Assembly: GCA_964017195.1 (NCBI GenBank) | Contig: OZ024895.1 | Location: forward strand, 32,620,893-32,684,892 | Direction of reading: 5' to 3' | Source of the DNA: Siderastrea radians | Lineage: Eukaryota; Cnidaria; Anthozoa; Scleractinia; Rhizangiidae | DNA: 64,000 bases | Shown: positions 33,738-45,740 of the stretch, piece by piece | Layout of the letters: each line of letters opens with the position of its first letter | Numbering within the stretch: position 1 is the first letter of the stretch | The notes under the pieces: model-generated | Told to the model about the DNA's origin: nothing | The model's database searches: none | The model's input: the letters and a program-made list of their open reading frames with translations, nothing else | Program-made: the position numbers and the translations under genes

Positions 33738-36700
33738 CACTACCAATTGCAGTTTAATGAAAATGCCATTAAAAGCTTGTTAAAAACCCATGAACCCATT
33801 TTTCATGGTCATGAAAATGGAGATTCCCCGTTTCATGGCGTTTGTCAAGCCCATGAAAATTCCATTAAATATTATCTGACTTAATTCATGACCCATGAAA
33901 AATCTTTCATGCCCATGAAAATTCCATGAAATATTACGTGATTTAATTGATGACCCATGAAAACATCTTTTATGGCCATGAAAATCTTGGACCACACCAA
34001 AGTTGATTCCATGGGGCATGAAATTTTCATTGCGCCCATGAATTATCCATGAATTACAGGTCATGAAAATTAGGGTAAGGTACATTAACCCACAAAACAT
34101 GAAACGACAATTTTAATTTCACAAGGATCCACACAGAAAGTAAGCACACAACTAGTTTATACAGCAGAAACAAATCAAAGGGGAATTTTGACTTACACAT
34201 TTTTTGTTTTTCTGTTTTCCTTGCTTTTCAAGTCCAGTTAATAACAAATCATTAGCCAAGCACAACATTGCACCAGCTCTGATTCTTGTGATAACATATA
34301 CTATTTCAGTATGAAGTCCATCACTATTTGAAGTTCATTCCTCGTTAAGATATTACTGTGGAGTTTTTAAATGCCTTTGTAGAATTGCTTGAATTGGTGA
34401 AGTTCACAAAGTTTATTGGTCATAATTTTGTCATAATTACAATAAAAGGGTAACACTATCCCGCGAATAGCGACGGCTAGTCTGGGCGGGTAGTGTTTTA
34501 CATTAATGAAACGAAAGAAGTCAAGTAACATACAAAATATAAACACGTGTGAATATTTGTATATTACATTTGTGTATAACCATATGTCTGTATAAGAATT
34601 TGTCTTTTAATCCAAGCTTTAAGCCAGGCTCAACCACACTGGAATTTCAGTCAGTTATCACTGTGCTCAAGGAGAGAAGGTGCAGTATTGTAGTGGTTAC
34701 CGTGTTGGACTTCAGAACTGTGTTGTTTTGTTTCCTCAGTGGAAGCCTTTTCTTGCAACCATGTGTAAACTACTCATACACAAGGTCACTCCACCTTAAA
34801 AGTTAAGGACCTAAAAAATGATTCAACAGTTCTGAATTTTTCATAGGCTTAAAATTCCTTCATTAAAAGTGTTCTTTAACATTGCCTTGACGCGCATCGA
34901 GCACAATTAACTGCTGTTAGCTGTTAATATATATGTTATAAAAGACTGCTTTCAGATTGAGTTAAAGAGAAGCTTTAAAAGACAAAGAGTCTATTAATTT
35001 AGAGTCATTTCGTTTTCTGCTAGAAATATGTGAAAATGGAGGACTACATTTTGTATACTAAAACTCCTGTACTCAAAGAAAGCAGTTTACCTTGATTATC
35101 TGAAGGTTGTAATCCGTGACAACACGTGTATGGGTCACTTGTGTGAAGTAACTTCGATCAGCTCTCTTCATAATACATTTTTCAGAATGACAAGCCGGAC
35201 TTCGAACTTTTGCAAGGAGCAAACTGTTTTAAGTCACCAGAAAAATCAGCAAATGATTTTTTATCAAAATCGGAAAGAAAAGCGGAGCTTGTTTGCAGCA
35301 TGAGATTTCCTAGAGCCGCCATGTTGGACACGCATCTGAGGAGCCTGGGAACAAATGAGCTATTTTGGTCAGCAGCCGGACTACTGCGGGCTCAGAGAGT
35401 GACCGTTGATTTCGGTTTTGGGCGCCATGTCAGAATGTTCAGCTAGCTAGCTGTGTATCCCTCATCTTTTCAGCCAAAATGATGCATCAGAGAAACAGAA
35501 TTGGATCAACTACACTTAATATCCTTCTTTAGAAGGAGGTAAGTTAAAGGCAAATGACATTTTTTAAAGAATGGCTTCAAAATTGATGATTTTTTAAGTG
35601 AGGATCGACCATGTGCTTGAAGAGTCAGTAGTTGACTCAGGCTCTTACATGTAAATTTAGAGACTTTTTATGGGAGTTGTGTGAAGCTCTTTGGTCTGTG
35701 TTAAGTAACTTAATTCAGGAATAACAGGATTTGAGTTCAGGTTATAACCTTCGAATGGGTATACTAAATTATAAAATGAATTGGGTTTACAGACTCAAAA
35801 AGAATTGCTTTCAATGACCACTCAATCTTTTGTTGTAGGTATATTGACTGCATTCAGCTTCATGTTCTTGTGAGAGACTGAGACTTGAACAGCTTCAGAG
35901 GAATAACAAGTCAATAATGAAGGCTTTTAATAAGCTAAGTTGCTTAAAATTTACTACTAAGTACAGAACACAGCTAATTTCGTAGATGTAAGACTTTTAA
36001 ATGATCGATTCTTATAAAGCAATCGTTGTCGAAAACATCAAATGATTTGCAGGGACAAAATCTTTTTTGATCAGCAAAATCATGATTATTCCTTCATTCA
36101 ATTCATTCAATATAAGCCTTACAAAATGTAAACATCGTAATGTACCCAATGCTGCACGTTTTGCAGGTTTGCCTTTTTGGACAAGGAAAAATAACCTTGT
36201 TCGGAAAATAAGTTAAGACTCTATTTTTTAAATTATATTTTAATTGTTGGACATTCTTCCATTTTAAGGAATGCATTTAATACAATTATTGTTAGGTCAT
36301 ATTTTGAGAAAGGTTCTAGCTGTTATGTTATAGTAAATATGTAACTGAATGAAAACCTTTCAGTGTTTGACACGCAACACTGCATTATAAACCAGAATAT
36401 TAAATGATTTTCTGCATTGCTTATCTTCAACTGGTTGGGGATGGCAAGTAACTAGGAATGAAATGTCACTGTTTAAAAATCAAAATACATACGTAATCAT
36501 TAAACAAATCGCTGTAGATCTAGTGATAATACAACTTAAGTCCAACATTACATGATTTTGAGTAAGAATTGTATGATAGCAAAGTTTAGTCATTTTACAA
36601 GACTGAAATAGAGAATCGGACGTTTTTTATAATATATTTTCTAATGCAGAGCAAACATCTTCACAATATAAAATTTGTAAGAAAATATGACACCAAGGTG

Positions 36701-37459
36701 GGTTCAATAAAAACATTTATTATTATGATCATGAGGAGCAGATTGATGTTTCAGTTGTTTGTACAATGATATACATGTAAACAGCACATTCCATCTTCTG
36801 TGCCTGGGCAGATGGGCAATGACAGTTCACAGGATTTTGGTGAGTTTATTATCTTGTTTAATGGACTCTTAAAGGAATTTTCATGACACAGAGCAGTTAT
36901 CATTTACACCATGGAAATAAAAGGGAACCAAATTTCATGGAATTTTCATGGTACACAGTGGTCATTGTTTAACCCATGAAAATAACAGGGACTCACATTT
37001 CATGGACCATGAAAATGCTGTGAAAGGCCATGAAATAACAAAGAAAATTTTCATGGACCATTAAAAATTCCCCGTTCACAGGGTTTTCATGGGCCATGAA
37101 ATTGTTAGACCATTAAAACTCCATGAATTCCTGTGCCATGAAATTCCAGTGGTTAGTTTCATGGCTTGTATCCAAGACCATGAAAATCCCATTAAAGTAC
37201 AATTAATGGCCCATTAAAATTTAATGGCATTTTCATGCGTTTTTAATGACTTGATACAAACCTTTTGACTTTTCATGGGCCATGAACGGTGAAGTTTTAA
37301 GAGGATTTTCATGGCCTTTTTAATGGTTTTTTCATGGGATAAAACCCATGGAAATACCCTTAATTTTTGCCATGAAAAACCTGTGAAATACTACTGAAAA
37401 CCTTGTGAAATTGCCATTAAAAAATTCACAAGTTTTTAATGGGTTTTGATTTCATAGTG
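33738..37459. mobile_element. 3.7-kb non-autonomous CACTA-type transposon
   Basis: Starts CACTA (33738-33742) and ends TAGTG (37455-37459), with ATA on both sides (33735-33737, 37460-37462), a 3-bp duplication as expected for the CACTA/CMC superfamily. The empty site in copy A is at about 20925 (atagataacaac). Both ends are built of many short subterminal repeats: CATGAAAATTCCATGAAA-like motifs over about 33750-34100 and 36870-37450, mostly in inverted sense at the two ends. Subterminal repeats of this kind bind transposase in known CACTA elements. The interior (34110-36860) has no transposase frame that I recognise. Confidence 0.85.
34110..36860. other. Interior of the CACTA-type element, no gene recognised
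   Basis: Mostly AT-rich noncoding sequence. A plus-strand frame at 35210-35446 begins with a CTG and contains RAAMLDTHLRSLG; a consensus-looking GTAAG follows at 35539. It might be a captured host fragment, but nothing identifies it. Confidence 0.3.
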
Positions 37460-37462
37460 ATA

Positions 37463-39211
37463 ACAACTTGTGAAAGTTTGACAAAAATCATATGTTAAAT
37501 TTTATTTCGGGGGAATGACCTTAATTCTTGTTTTTATTGCAAAATTATTGAAAAGTCTGTAACACAATCAACTGGGCTAGATGGCTGACACTGTTAGTTA
37601 CATACTAGAACTTAAATTTCAGTTAAAACTGAACCTCTGCATGCATATACATCTACATTGCTCCTTCAACAATCTCCTAGGATCTGCAAAGTACTGTACT
37701 ACATGTACTGTGGTGTTGATAGAATTAGAATATGGTTTACGCTCACCTTAGCTTAATATTAGTGCATGGTAAATAAATTTATTGTTTATGAGCCAAAGTT
37801 TTATTAATCAGAATATTTTTCTTCAGGGTCTACATATGTACACATTGTATGTACTCCCAGTTCTACAGCAAAACAGTTTGTTGATGCACATTGTACATGG
37901 CAAAGAAATGCATCACACTTGATCAGGTAAGTTACTCAAACATATACATTTATTTAGAATCGTCATTGTAACACTTTAATTTGTATTGCTTAGATCTGTT
38001 TTCTTTAAACATACCGGTAGCACGTGTAACATGTAATTAGGCTTTGGGTCGCAGGCTGTTTTTCAGGGAGTATGACAGAATTACGTACACAGAGTTTGGA
38101 GTTGTTGAACTTTTCCATGGATTCATGTCATATCATGGCAATATCTCCTTGGTGATAACTGCTTGAATTATTAAGACATGAATACTTCATGTAGATTATA
38201 GTGGACTACATGTACAGTGTACATGTACATTGTGACTGCAATATTGAACAGTCACTGAAACAAACACCATGTGCTAAATATTGTAAATAACTACAGAGAT
38301 TGGTCATGCATTAACCAAAAATGATTCTATTTTTTAAGATGGTGGAGTAACCAGGATGAAACATATTAAAAATTTTAAAAATGTGCTCAACATGTTGCGT
38401 ATAGCAAGCAGAAGTGAGAACATTTATAGTAAATAATCCCTTGACTTAAATCAAACCCCTGGCCTTCTGCACTCCAGCTGAACTACATGATACATTTTAA
38501 TAAATAAATTAAGCTGCAAGGAAACTGGTAGTGAGGTAGATAATCTTACTAGGTTACTAGGTCCTGCATTTTGCTAGAAAGGGCAGTGTTGAGGGCATCC
38601 TGACTGTAGGGTGACCTTCTAAGCAATGACCTACAATATAGCTCCTTCTAGACTCGTGTAAGCTTCATTCTGTACAATAAAAGTGGTTAGAGCTCCTGAT
38701 TGGTAAATGGGAACACCTCAGATTCAGCTTTTCTGGGGGTCTCATTCCATTTCAACACCTACATCTACACTCATAGGTCCAGGTGGATGGTAAAATACCA
38801 TGTATTTGGCTCTCAGGCATGACACACAGACCTCCTGCATTTGGTCGATATGCCAAACATTAAGCCTTAAGCCAAACATTTTCTTGTCTTACCTTCCCAC
38901 TCATTCAATTAGAACATAATTATTAGTTTGAGAATTTTGAGAACCCATACATGAACATGTGAAAGCCATCACCATGTATTCACTAACTACAGTGTTCTTT
39001 TATGGTGCATCAGAAAATTCTTCTCTGGTTAGTGGTTTTAAGGATTTGAAATGGTCTATCACTGTAATGCTAAAGCAATGTGAATGTCACTCAAGTGAGA
39101 GCTTAGCTTCAGATATCATTCTTATTGTGCCACTCAGGCCTCCACATCTTTGGAACACACTACTTGACTGTTTACTTTATTTTGTTTACTACTTGAACTG
39201 TAATTGTAAAT
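37463..39211. other. Repeat-unit backbone, no gene recognised
   Basis: Continues the copy A sequence from about 20928, without A's retroelement end and tRNA-like array. Confidence 0.5.
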
Positions 39212-39367
39212 GTTGTGGTTCAAATTTTTCTTTAGTTTGAAACTTTTCAAACCAGATTAATTTTTATTTTCCTTTGCCTTAGATTTTGGTAATGAATCTG
39301 AGACAAAGGGAAATAAAATTATACTGGTTTGAAAATTTTTAAACCAAAGAAAAATTTGAACCACATC
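39212..39367. mobile_element. 157-bp foldback MITE (copy B)
   Basis: Counterpart of 24159-24315; ends GTTGTGGTT and complement of GATGTGGTT. Confidence 0.65.
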
Positions 39368-40307
39368 CTGTACATGTACATACATGTATGTGCCTTATAT
39401 TTTATTGAAAATTAACGCTGCAACCTATTAATAATGTTGAGTGTATGACAGGTCTAGAACTTATATAAAATTTCGATTTTTTTTCCCTAGGACCACATGT
39501 ATAAGGCCATCAGAGGACCAAACTCAGAAGACTGCTAACAGCAAGTGAACTAAAGGCAGCCAAAACAGATAAGACCTATATGTAAAATCAGTGAAGGCGG
39601 CACTTGATGATTGTTGAATTGTATTTCCAATTTTGCCTCATAAACAAAAATATAAGGTACAAAATGATATTGAACTAATTTTATCATTTAACTCCTGTTG
39701 AAGATATGTTGAAAACAGACATTCTGAGGTAAACTGAATGTGCCCTTGTACCAAGAGACCACTGGAAAACTAGGGTTTTGCCCCGGTCCAAGCCTGGTTA
39801 AAAAACCAGACCCTCGATTTGTCTACTTTAAATATCAACAACTGACCTTTAAATTGAGGGATATTGTATCCGTGTCCAACAGCTGTTTTTTTGTTACCAT
39901 TTTGGGTCAAGTTTCTAATGTTTCCCCCACTTATTTAAGAAATTCCCATTTATTCCCACAATTCCTGACCATATTCCTATTTTTTCCCACATATTCCCAA
40001 AAATTCCCAGTTATTCTTTAACATTCCTTGGAATTCCTAGGAATTTCTGAAAGTAACTGGGAATTCTATCTTTGATTTTCTTTTAGTTGGAATTCCTAGG
40101 AATTCCTAGGGATTTCAAGACAGCACCATTTAAACTTGGAATTCCTAAGAATTCTTAGGAATTCCAAGTCCAAATTTACCGTGAAAATTCACACCTCAGA
40201 TTCTTAGGAATTCCTAGGAATTCTCAGGAATTCCTAAGAATTTTTTCCTAGGAATTCTTAGGATATTCTTAGGAATTCCTAGGAATTCTCAGAGTTATTT
40301 CGCGTAA

Positions 40308-40603
40308 ACTCTTCATTTAATATCTCTATATGTAAAAAAGATATATTTAAAGTCAGAAAAGCGAGCAGGTAACGAGTTTTTTCACTTTTTCAAAAAGTTG
40401 GTTTAGTCAGGGGATGGGGAAAGAGAATTTCACATTTGAAGGATGGTGCATCCTTTTGTTACTTCGCACACGTTCTGCGCATCTTGGATCTGGTCGGAGA
40501 TATTTGGGTTTCATAAGGAATTTACCTGAATGCAACTGTATTTTTCTGCGGTTTACGATTATGTGGAAAAGGCAGATCTTAGCAAGGAGTATCAGAATCC
40601 AAA
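40308..40603. repeat. Local repeat module, copy 2, right part
   Basis: Matches 461-770 of copy 1 (ACTCTTCATTTAA, then AAGATATATTTAAAGTCAG, then GGTCGGAGATATT). The match ends at GTATCAGAATCCA, after which copy 2 enters the integrase-like fragment while copy 1 continues differently. Confidence 0.75.
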
Positions 40604-41040
40604 AATGCCCGTGCAAGCTATTCGGATACAGATCAGCCTTGCATAAAACGCTAAGGCAGGGTCATGAGCTAAATGTTCCACGGGACCTTGTGTATGTGGT
40701 TACATGTCGATCCAGTTGCTAACAAGGAAAGAGCTCCTCAATTCAAGAAGAAGACGCCTAAAGGCAATTTCATCTTACTTGGCCCAAACTGGGTTCACTC
40801 CCTTGATGGTCATGACAAACTAATGGGGTATCAGAGTAGTACTTAATTTCCAATTGCAGTGTATGGTTGTATGGATACTTGCAGCAGGAAAATGCTGTGG
40901 GCAAGAGTTTCGATAAGCAACGAAGCTACTTTTTATGCAAGGCTCTGTAGCCGAATAGCTTACCCGGGCATTCCATTTCTTTTCTCATTACAGTTTCGAC
41001 CTGGTCGATCTCAACAATCTGCAACATTGCATTCAGTGTA
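40604..41040 (+). pseudogene. Integrase/transposase catalytic-core fragment, broken
   Basis: Three open pieces line up with a cnidarian transposon-borne integrase-core family: NVPRDLVYVV near 40673, SLDGHDKLMGYQSST near 40800, then YGCMDTCSRKMLWARVSISN near 40862. The Asp in SLDGHDK is the likely first catalytic acidic residue of the RNase H-like fold. A TAA stop replaces a sense codon directly after SSST-like residues (near 40844), and the frame before it is shifted near 40722. The remaining catalytic region (a typical DKGTE block) is absent. Its insertion point coincides with the end of the repeat module copy 2. Non-functional relic. Confidence 0.6.
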
Positions 41041-41049
41041 ACGGATGTC

Positions 41050-42640
41050 AAAATACTCAAGTTGTCTGTCTAGAGACCTCAGACTCCAAGCATATTCATC
41101 AAAATCCCTAGAAACGAATTATTACGAAGTCTTGGATTTTTTCAGGTCTAAGATTCTGTTTAACATATCGAAGTAAGGTATTCTTTAAGTCGTCATCCTG
41201 CTTCCATTCGTCATTTCGAATGCGTGCAGTCGCCATCTTGAACAGGTCACCTCGTTCTGGTGCACCGAAATGCATTCTGGTCTAGGGCAACGATAGGCCA
41301 TGGAGGTTTTTTTTTGTTTTGCTATGGCAATGATAGGCCATAAGCAATTTTGTTTTCATTTTAATTATGTTTTTATCCTATGGCAACGATAGGCCATGAG
41401 CAATTTTCTTTTTATTTTTGATTTAAAAAAAGAAATAAAAAGTAAAACAAAAAATGAAAATAGAACCAAAATTTATTAAGAGCTCCTGACCAGAAATATC
41501 GAGAATCCCACGACAGAAGCGAAATTTCATACATTGTGTATTTCATTTTATTTGACCAAAAATACCCCTTTGGTAAACTATTTTCAAAAATCATAATTAA
41601 AAGTCTATCCGCTTTTTGGTTTTTCCAAAAATTAGAAAAGTTCAAAATACGGCTAGAAGCTCGCGTGCGCCCCCCCGGAAACAAGGGAAATTGTGCATTT
41701 TTAGCAAGCTCGTACGCAACAATGGAAATCGTTCCCGTTTTACCATTTGGCTCATAACTACATCATTCTTTCCTCTATCTAAAAATATAAAAATCGGATA
41801 TAAATTTGCATTTTTAAACTGCTTGTTGACCTGTTGAAGATACTAACCTTGAAGGGTTCAGAGTCAAAGTGAAATTTGGGTCAACTTCAGAGGCCTATAA
41901 CTGACCTAGCATATATTTTTCAAACCAAAGATATACATCAAAAGTAAGCTCAAGCATTCCTTTTCGCTCTCTTAAAGTGTCGTTTTTGGCCTGCTAAAAG
42001 CGACGCGTCGACAAAAAAAAGTGTGCAGGGTATTTTGAGCAGTCGGTAGAACGGCCGCTATCACGCGAGCCACATCGGTTCCACTAAAGCAGTCATAAAA
42101 CAAGGTTTCACTGGCTTATTGTTTTGAATAGGTCAATAAAGTAAAACATGTATACTTTTCATTTAGAGGTAACTATGTTACTATATATGGCTTAGGGGTA
42201 ACCCGGTTTACTTTTCTACAGTGCAAATTTATTGACAATGCAACAATATTATTTGATTGATCCAAACTGATAAACCAAAGATACTCTCACCTTAAGACAT
42301 CATCTTGTGAATCTCTTGGTTCAGGTTATCACTCTTTTTAACAGAATTATTGGCTGCATTAGACATGTTAATTTGTAGATTGAAAAAACGAAAGTTACAA
42401 ACCACGTCAAACTATGCACTCTGTATATAAATGGTCATAAATGTGAGACATGAAATGAGCTGAACTTTTCGTGATAGTCACGATGTAGGATAGCGTGACG
42501 CAGTGACTCAGAAAGCTGGAAGACCCAAATTGGCTTAAACCAGGAACCCTTGCTTAAACATAAATGTTAGTTTTCCGGTAAATAGCTGTTTTGAATGTAT
42601 ATATGCGAAGTGACATTTCTCTAATGAGGGAAAGAATTGT
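41050..42640. other. Intergenic with short dispersed repeats, no gene recognised
   Basis: Three copies of a CTATGGCAACGATAGGCCAT-like motif occur at about 41282, 41325 and 41379, each followed by a T-rich tract, and form a loose tandem array. The rest holds short frames with no similarity. Confidence 0.4.
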
Positions 42641-42648
42641 AAGGGTCA

Positions 42649-42785
42649 TTTGCAATCTCAAATATGGTAGGGTCGGATCATTTACTGTTAGAGGGGGTGG
42701 TTGGAAAAAACCGGAATATTCCCGGAAAGCTTTTGTGAAAGAAAGAGCGCAAAAACACCAGGGAAAGAAAATTCAAGCAAAGCTT
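42649..42785. repeat. Direct repeat 1 (GGTCATTTGCA ... AGGGTCGGA)
   Basis: Matches 43219-43370 in the same orientation through GGTCATTTGCA, TTTAGGGTCGGA-like, GGTGGTTGGAAAAA and GGAAAGCTTT blocks. The left member of the 360-bp inverted repeat lies between the two direct repeats. Confidence 0.65.
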
Positions 42786-43143
42786 TTAGTTACAAAAAAT
42801 AATAAATAAATCATAATCGTAATAACTAAGCAGAAAAGTGCAAAAATTTAAGGATACGGCTCTTATTGTCTTTGATCGGTTTTAAATGGACGTGTGAGTG
42901 CTATTTTAAGTCTCGTGGGACACATCCAGTTAACAGAATTGAAACCATTTCTTCTAGTAGGCTGATGTTGGGTACTTTTCTTCTAAGTTTCAACGGAGGT
43001 GATTACAAGTCAAAGCGCTCTTAGTGAAACTGAAAAAGTCCAAGTTTCCGGTTGCCGTTCTTTGCCATCAGCGCAGATGTCATACTGGTCGTAAACGGTG
43101 AGATGTTCCAGTTGAAACCTGGAGAGGATATCTTGTCTTGCTG
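42786..43143 (+). repeat. Long inverted repeat, left member
   Basis: Reverse complement of 46525-46886 over about 360 bp with scattered differences. Marks include ATCATAATCGTAATAACTAAG, CTTTGATCGGTTTTAAATGG, CTCGTGGGACACATCC and GAGATGTTCCAGTTGAAACC. It could be one terminal repeat of a 4.1-kb element, or of a polymerase-bearing element rearranged by inversion. Confidence 0.8.
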
Positions 43144-43218
43144 TACAATGTAGTCAAATTGGTTTATTTTATTTTATTTTATTTTTTTTATGAGGGGAGG
43201 GATGCTAGGGGTCATTTG

Positions 43219-43370
43219 CAGATTCAGATATTTTAGGGTCGGACCACTTATTTTAGAGTGGTGGTTGGAAAAATAAGAAAAGTTTAATTTGGAAAGCTTT
43301 GGTAGAAGAAACGCTGCAAAGCTTTTTGTCGCAAGAAGAAAGTAAAGAGAGTAGCTAATTCGGGAGAATT
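43219..43370. repeat. Direct repeat 2
   Basis: Second copy of 42649-42785, preceded by a TTTTA-rich tract (43170-43192). Confidence 0.65.
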
Positions 43371-44369
43371 ATGTATATCTTTTCCGATCGCTGCTTGGCC
43401 TTGCACTGTCGTAGGAAGGTGTGGAATGATACCTGTGCTGAAATCTCAAGAGCCCTCTGAATCCTTAGGCTTTGTTCACACGGATCGATTTCCAAACGGT
43501 TCCAGTTCGGATAGATCTTCTGTTCACACGGAAACTGCTATCCGTACCGTATATCCGGTCCAGTAAAGATCCGGTTTTTGGACCTGCAAAAATGCAGGAA
43601 CAATTCTGGTCCCATTGAACACCTTGACCGGTGAACACCTTGACCGGTTTGTTTTGGTTCCAACAGCGTAATTTAGGCTTAGGCACTAATTTTATGATCG
43701 CGTGTATCAGTGATGTTTTTGATTAAACTCACCCAGAAATTTAAAGAGAGACCAAACTACTGTCTGCGATAGCATAACTGCCACATAACTTATTGTAATT
43801 CTGGGTTTAAAGCTTGAAAAGGTTAAAAGCTAAAAGAAGAAGGTTAAAGCTTTGTGTATTTTGTAATCGGCAGGGATGGGTAATTTATTATCCGGCCAGA
43901 GGCCTTTGGCTTCTTTCAATCTACAGATTCAGCCTTCTTCGATCGTCTTTCACACATTTTGGTGTCCCGGTGGATATCTAATTGGTACAAACAGCTGATT
44001 TTCTCACGTTGGGCCAGAAGTGGACTGGTACCGGACCATTTCTGTACCGGTCCCGTGTGAACAGATGCTCATAAATGAAACGGTCCTACGTGAACAGACC
44101 TGGTCTGGTCCAGAACCATTTGGGAGGCCCTGTTAGGGTTTTAGAATTACGGATTATTAGGGGTATTTAGAGAAGGGATACGGATTATTTGTGTTGCATT
44201 TTAAAATTACGGATTATTATCAGTCATTATCACATTGACTACCTTTATATAAAAATGGTATTAAAAGGTCTTAAAAGTACTAGTTATAAAAAGGACGCAT
44301 ATATTTTATCTCCAGTGAGGTCCCATGGTCAAAATTCAAAGCCAAAGGATAATAAGACCCGCTGAACGC

Positions 44370-45740
44370 ATTAAGGCAAGCCCTAACGCATGACACCAAC
44401 ATTAGCTTTAAAAGGGCTGACAAAGGAAAGGAACTACAACTGTAGCTGTTTAGCTGAGGATAAAATTAAAGAAGGTCAAACCCAGTTAGATAACAGAGAA
44501 CACTACAGACCTCTTGTGAATCTCGTATCGTGGAGGAAACAAACCTAAAAAATTCAACGGCTTATTAGCGAATTCTACCTTGGAAACCTTATAGATGAAA
44601 TACCAAAGCATGGCTTTTTCAAACACCATAGCTGCCCCATATTCCAATATTCTACACCCTGTCAAGGACCAACACCAGTCGGGAAACCTATTATATCAGG
44701 CTGTGATACTGGGCCCAGTTACAACCGAGAAACTATCATCCTTAGTTTATAAACTCCATCAACGAATGGCGTAACAACAGAAGTCATGTCTGAAAGATGC
44801 GACTCACTTCATCAATTCCTTCGAGAAAACACAATCCTGGTTTCAGTGGACATTACAAGCTTATACACAAATATACCACAAGAGGGAAGAATAAACTTAG
44901 TGTGCAATGCATACGAAGCATTTCACGGAAATGAACGTCCTATATCCCTACATGACCACTGCAAAGAATGCTCAGACTTATCTCAGTAGTGGAGAACTCC
45001 ATCCAATAGAGAAAACTACATACAAGTACATGGAACTGTCACGAGCACCAACTGAAAATGGCAGTTGCTTTGTTATTTGTAAGGTAAATGTAATTTGTTT
45101 ACCCACGAAACACTTAGGAGCTCGAAAGCTTGTTAAGACGTGTTCGTGCGCTCCAGATCTAATTGAAATTTGGAGGTGTTGGTTTTTGAGGAGAGCAGGT
45201 TTGGGGAAAACTGGAGTACCCGGACAAAAACCTCTCGGAGCAAGGACGAGAACCGACAACAAACTCAACCAACATATGACACCTGGACCGGGAATCGAAC
45301 CCGGGCCACATTGGTGGGAGGCGAGCGCTCTCACCACTGCACCATCCCTGCTCCCCTCAAATATTTTTTATGGTTAAGGTAGAAAAACACATTAAAACAG
45401 CTTGCCTGGAAACTATTCATTGGTGACATCTTCTCCCTCTGGGACACAGCCAGAGAAGAGATTACACAGTCCAGTTTTTAACAAACACCATCAAACTATC
45501 AAGCTTGCAGCTGAATTATCTGAAACAGAAACAAAGTTCTTTGACACTGCTGCATGAATACAAAGGCGAAAGTTTAAAAACTGAGTCGGTGCAAAAACAA
45601 AATAAGAAAATCTTTACTCAGCCCTTTTTAATACGATATTACCCGGCAGTGCCGAACGTAAAACCAATACTCATGAACACACATGAAAGCAAAACTCTAG
45701 AAAGGCTAAAACACGTGCGTAGGAGTCGCACAGGCCTGTA
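44370..45740 (+). pseudogene. Penelope-like retroelement reverse transcriptase, broken
   Basis: Fragments in the expected order: a KADKGK segment near 44410, then GPTPVGKPIISGCD near 44675 (fingers). Next come VSVDITSLYTNIPQE at 44841 (palm with the first catalytic Asp) and, after the SINE, DIFSLWDTAREEI near 45425. The series ends with an LSETETKFFDT-AAYKGE-like block near 45515. This motif order is typical of Penelope-like elements rather than of LINEs or LTR elements. Frameshifts and stops lie between nearly all pieces, and no GIY-YIG endonuclease is seen. Non-functional. Confidence 0.7.
45085..45356 (-). mobile_element. tRNA-derived SINE inside the Penelope-like relic
   Basis: On the minus strand it begins GGAGCAGGGATGGTGCAGTG with a box A-like TGGTGCAGTGGTGAGAGC, and a box B GGTTCGATTCC follows about 50 bases later. 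A non-tRNA body then runs through a CTCCGAGAGGTTTTT block. The sequence type is one I recall as multicopy in anthozoans. No clear target duplication or poly-A end was found, so its left limit is approximate. Confidence 0.7.

Larger units (their letters stand above)
25241..40305. mobile_element. Large palindrome-ended repeat unit, copy B
   Basis: Second head-to-tail copy. Its left end starts CCCTTGCGAACAGAATTCCC and its right end is GAGTTATTTCGCG before the module copy 2 sequence resumes. It lacks the 7.8-kb PIN-bearing segment, the tRNA-like array and the retroelement end of copy A. It gained three DNA transposons (28038-29905, 30219-30627, 33738-37459). The inserted elements carry the only coding remnants I can name. 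The unit length without insertions is about 9 kb. Confidence 0.65.

Noticed and set aside
33780..34100. 106-residue minus-strand frame rich in His-Gly and Phe-Met
   Set aside because: It is the translation of the CATGAAAATT subterminal array of the CACTA-type element.
44978..45337. 119-residue minus-strand frame MVRALASHQCGPGS...
   Set aside because: It lies over the tRNA-derived SINE; the similarity of this frame among genomes comes from the SINE sequence.
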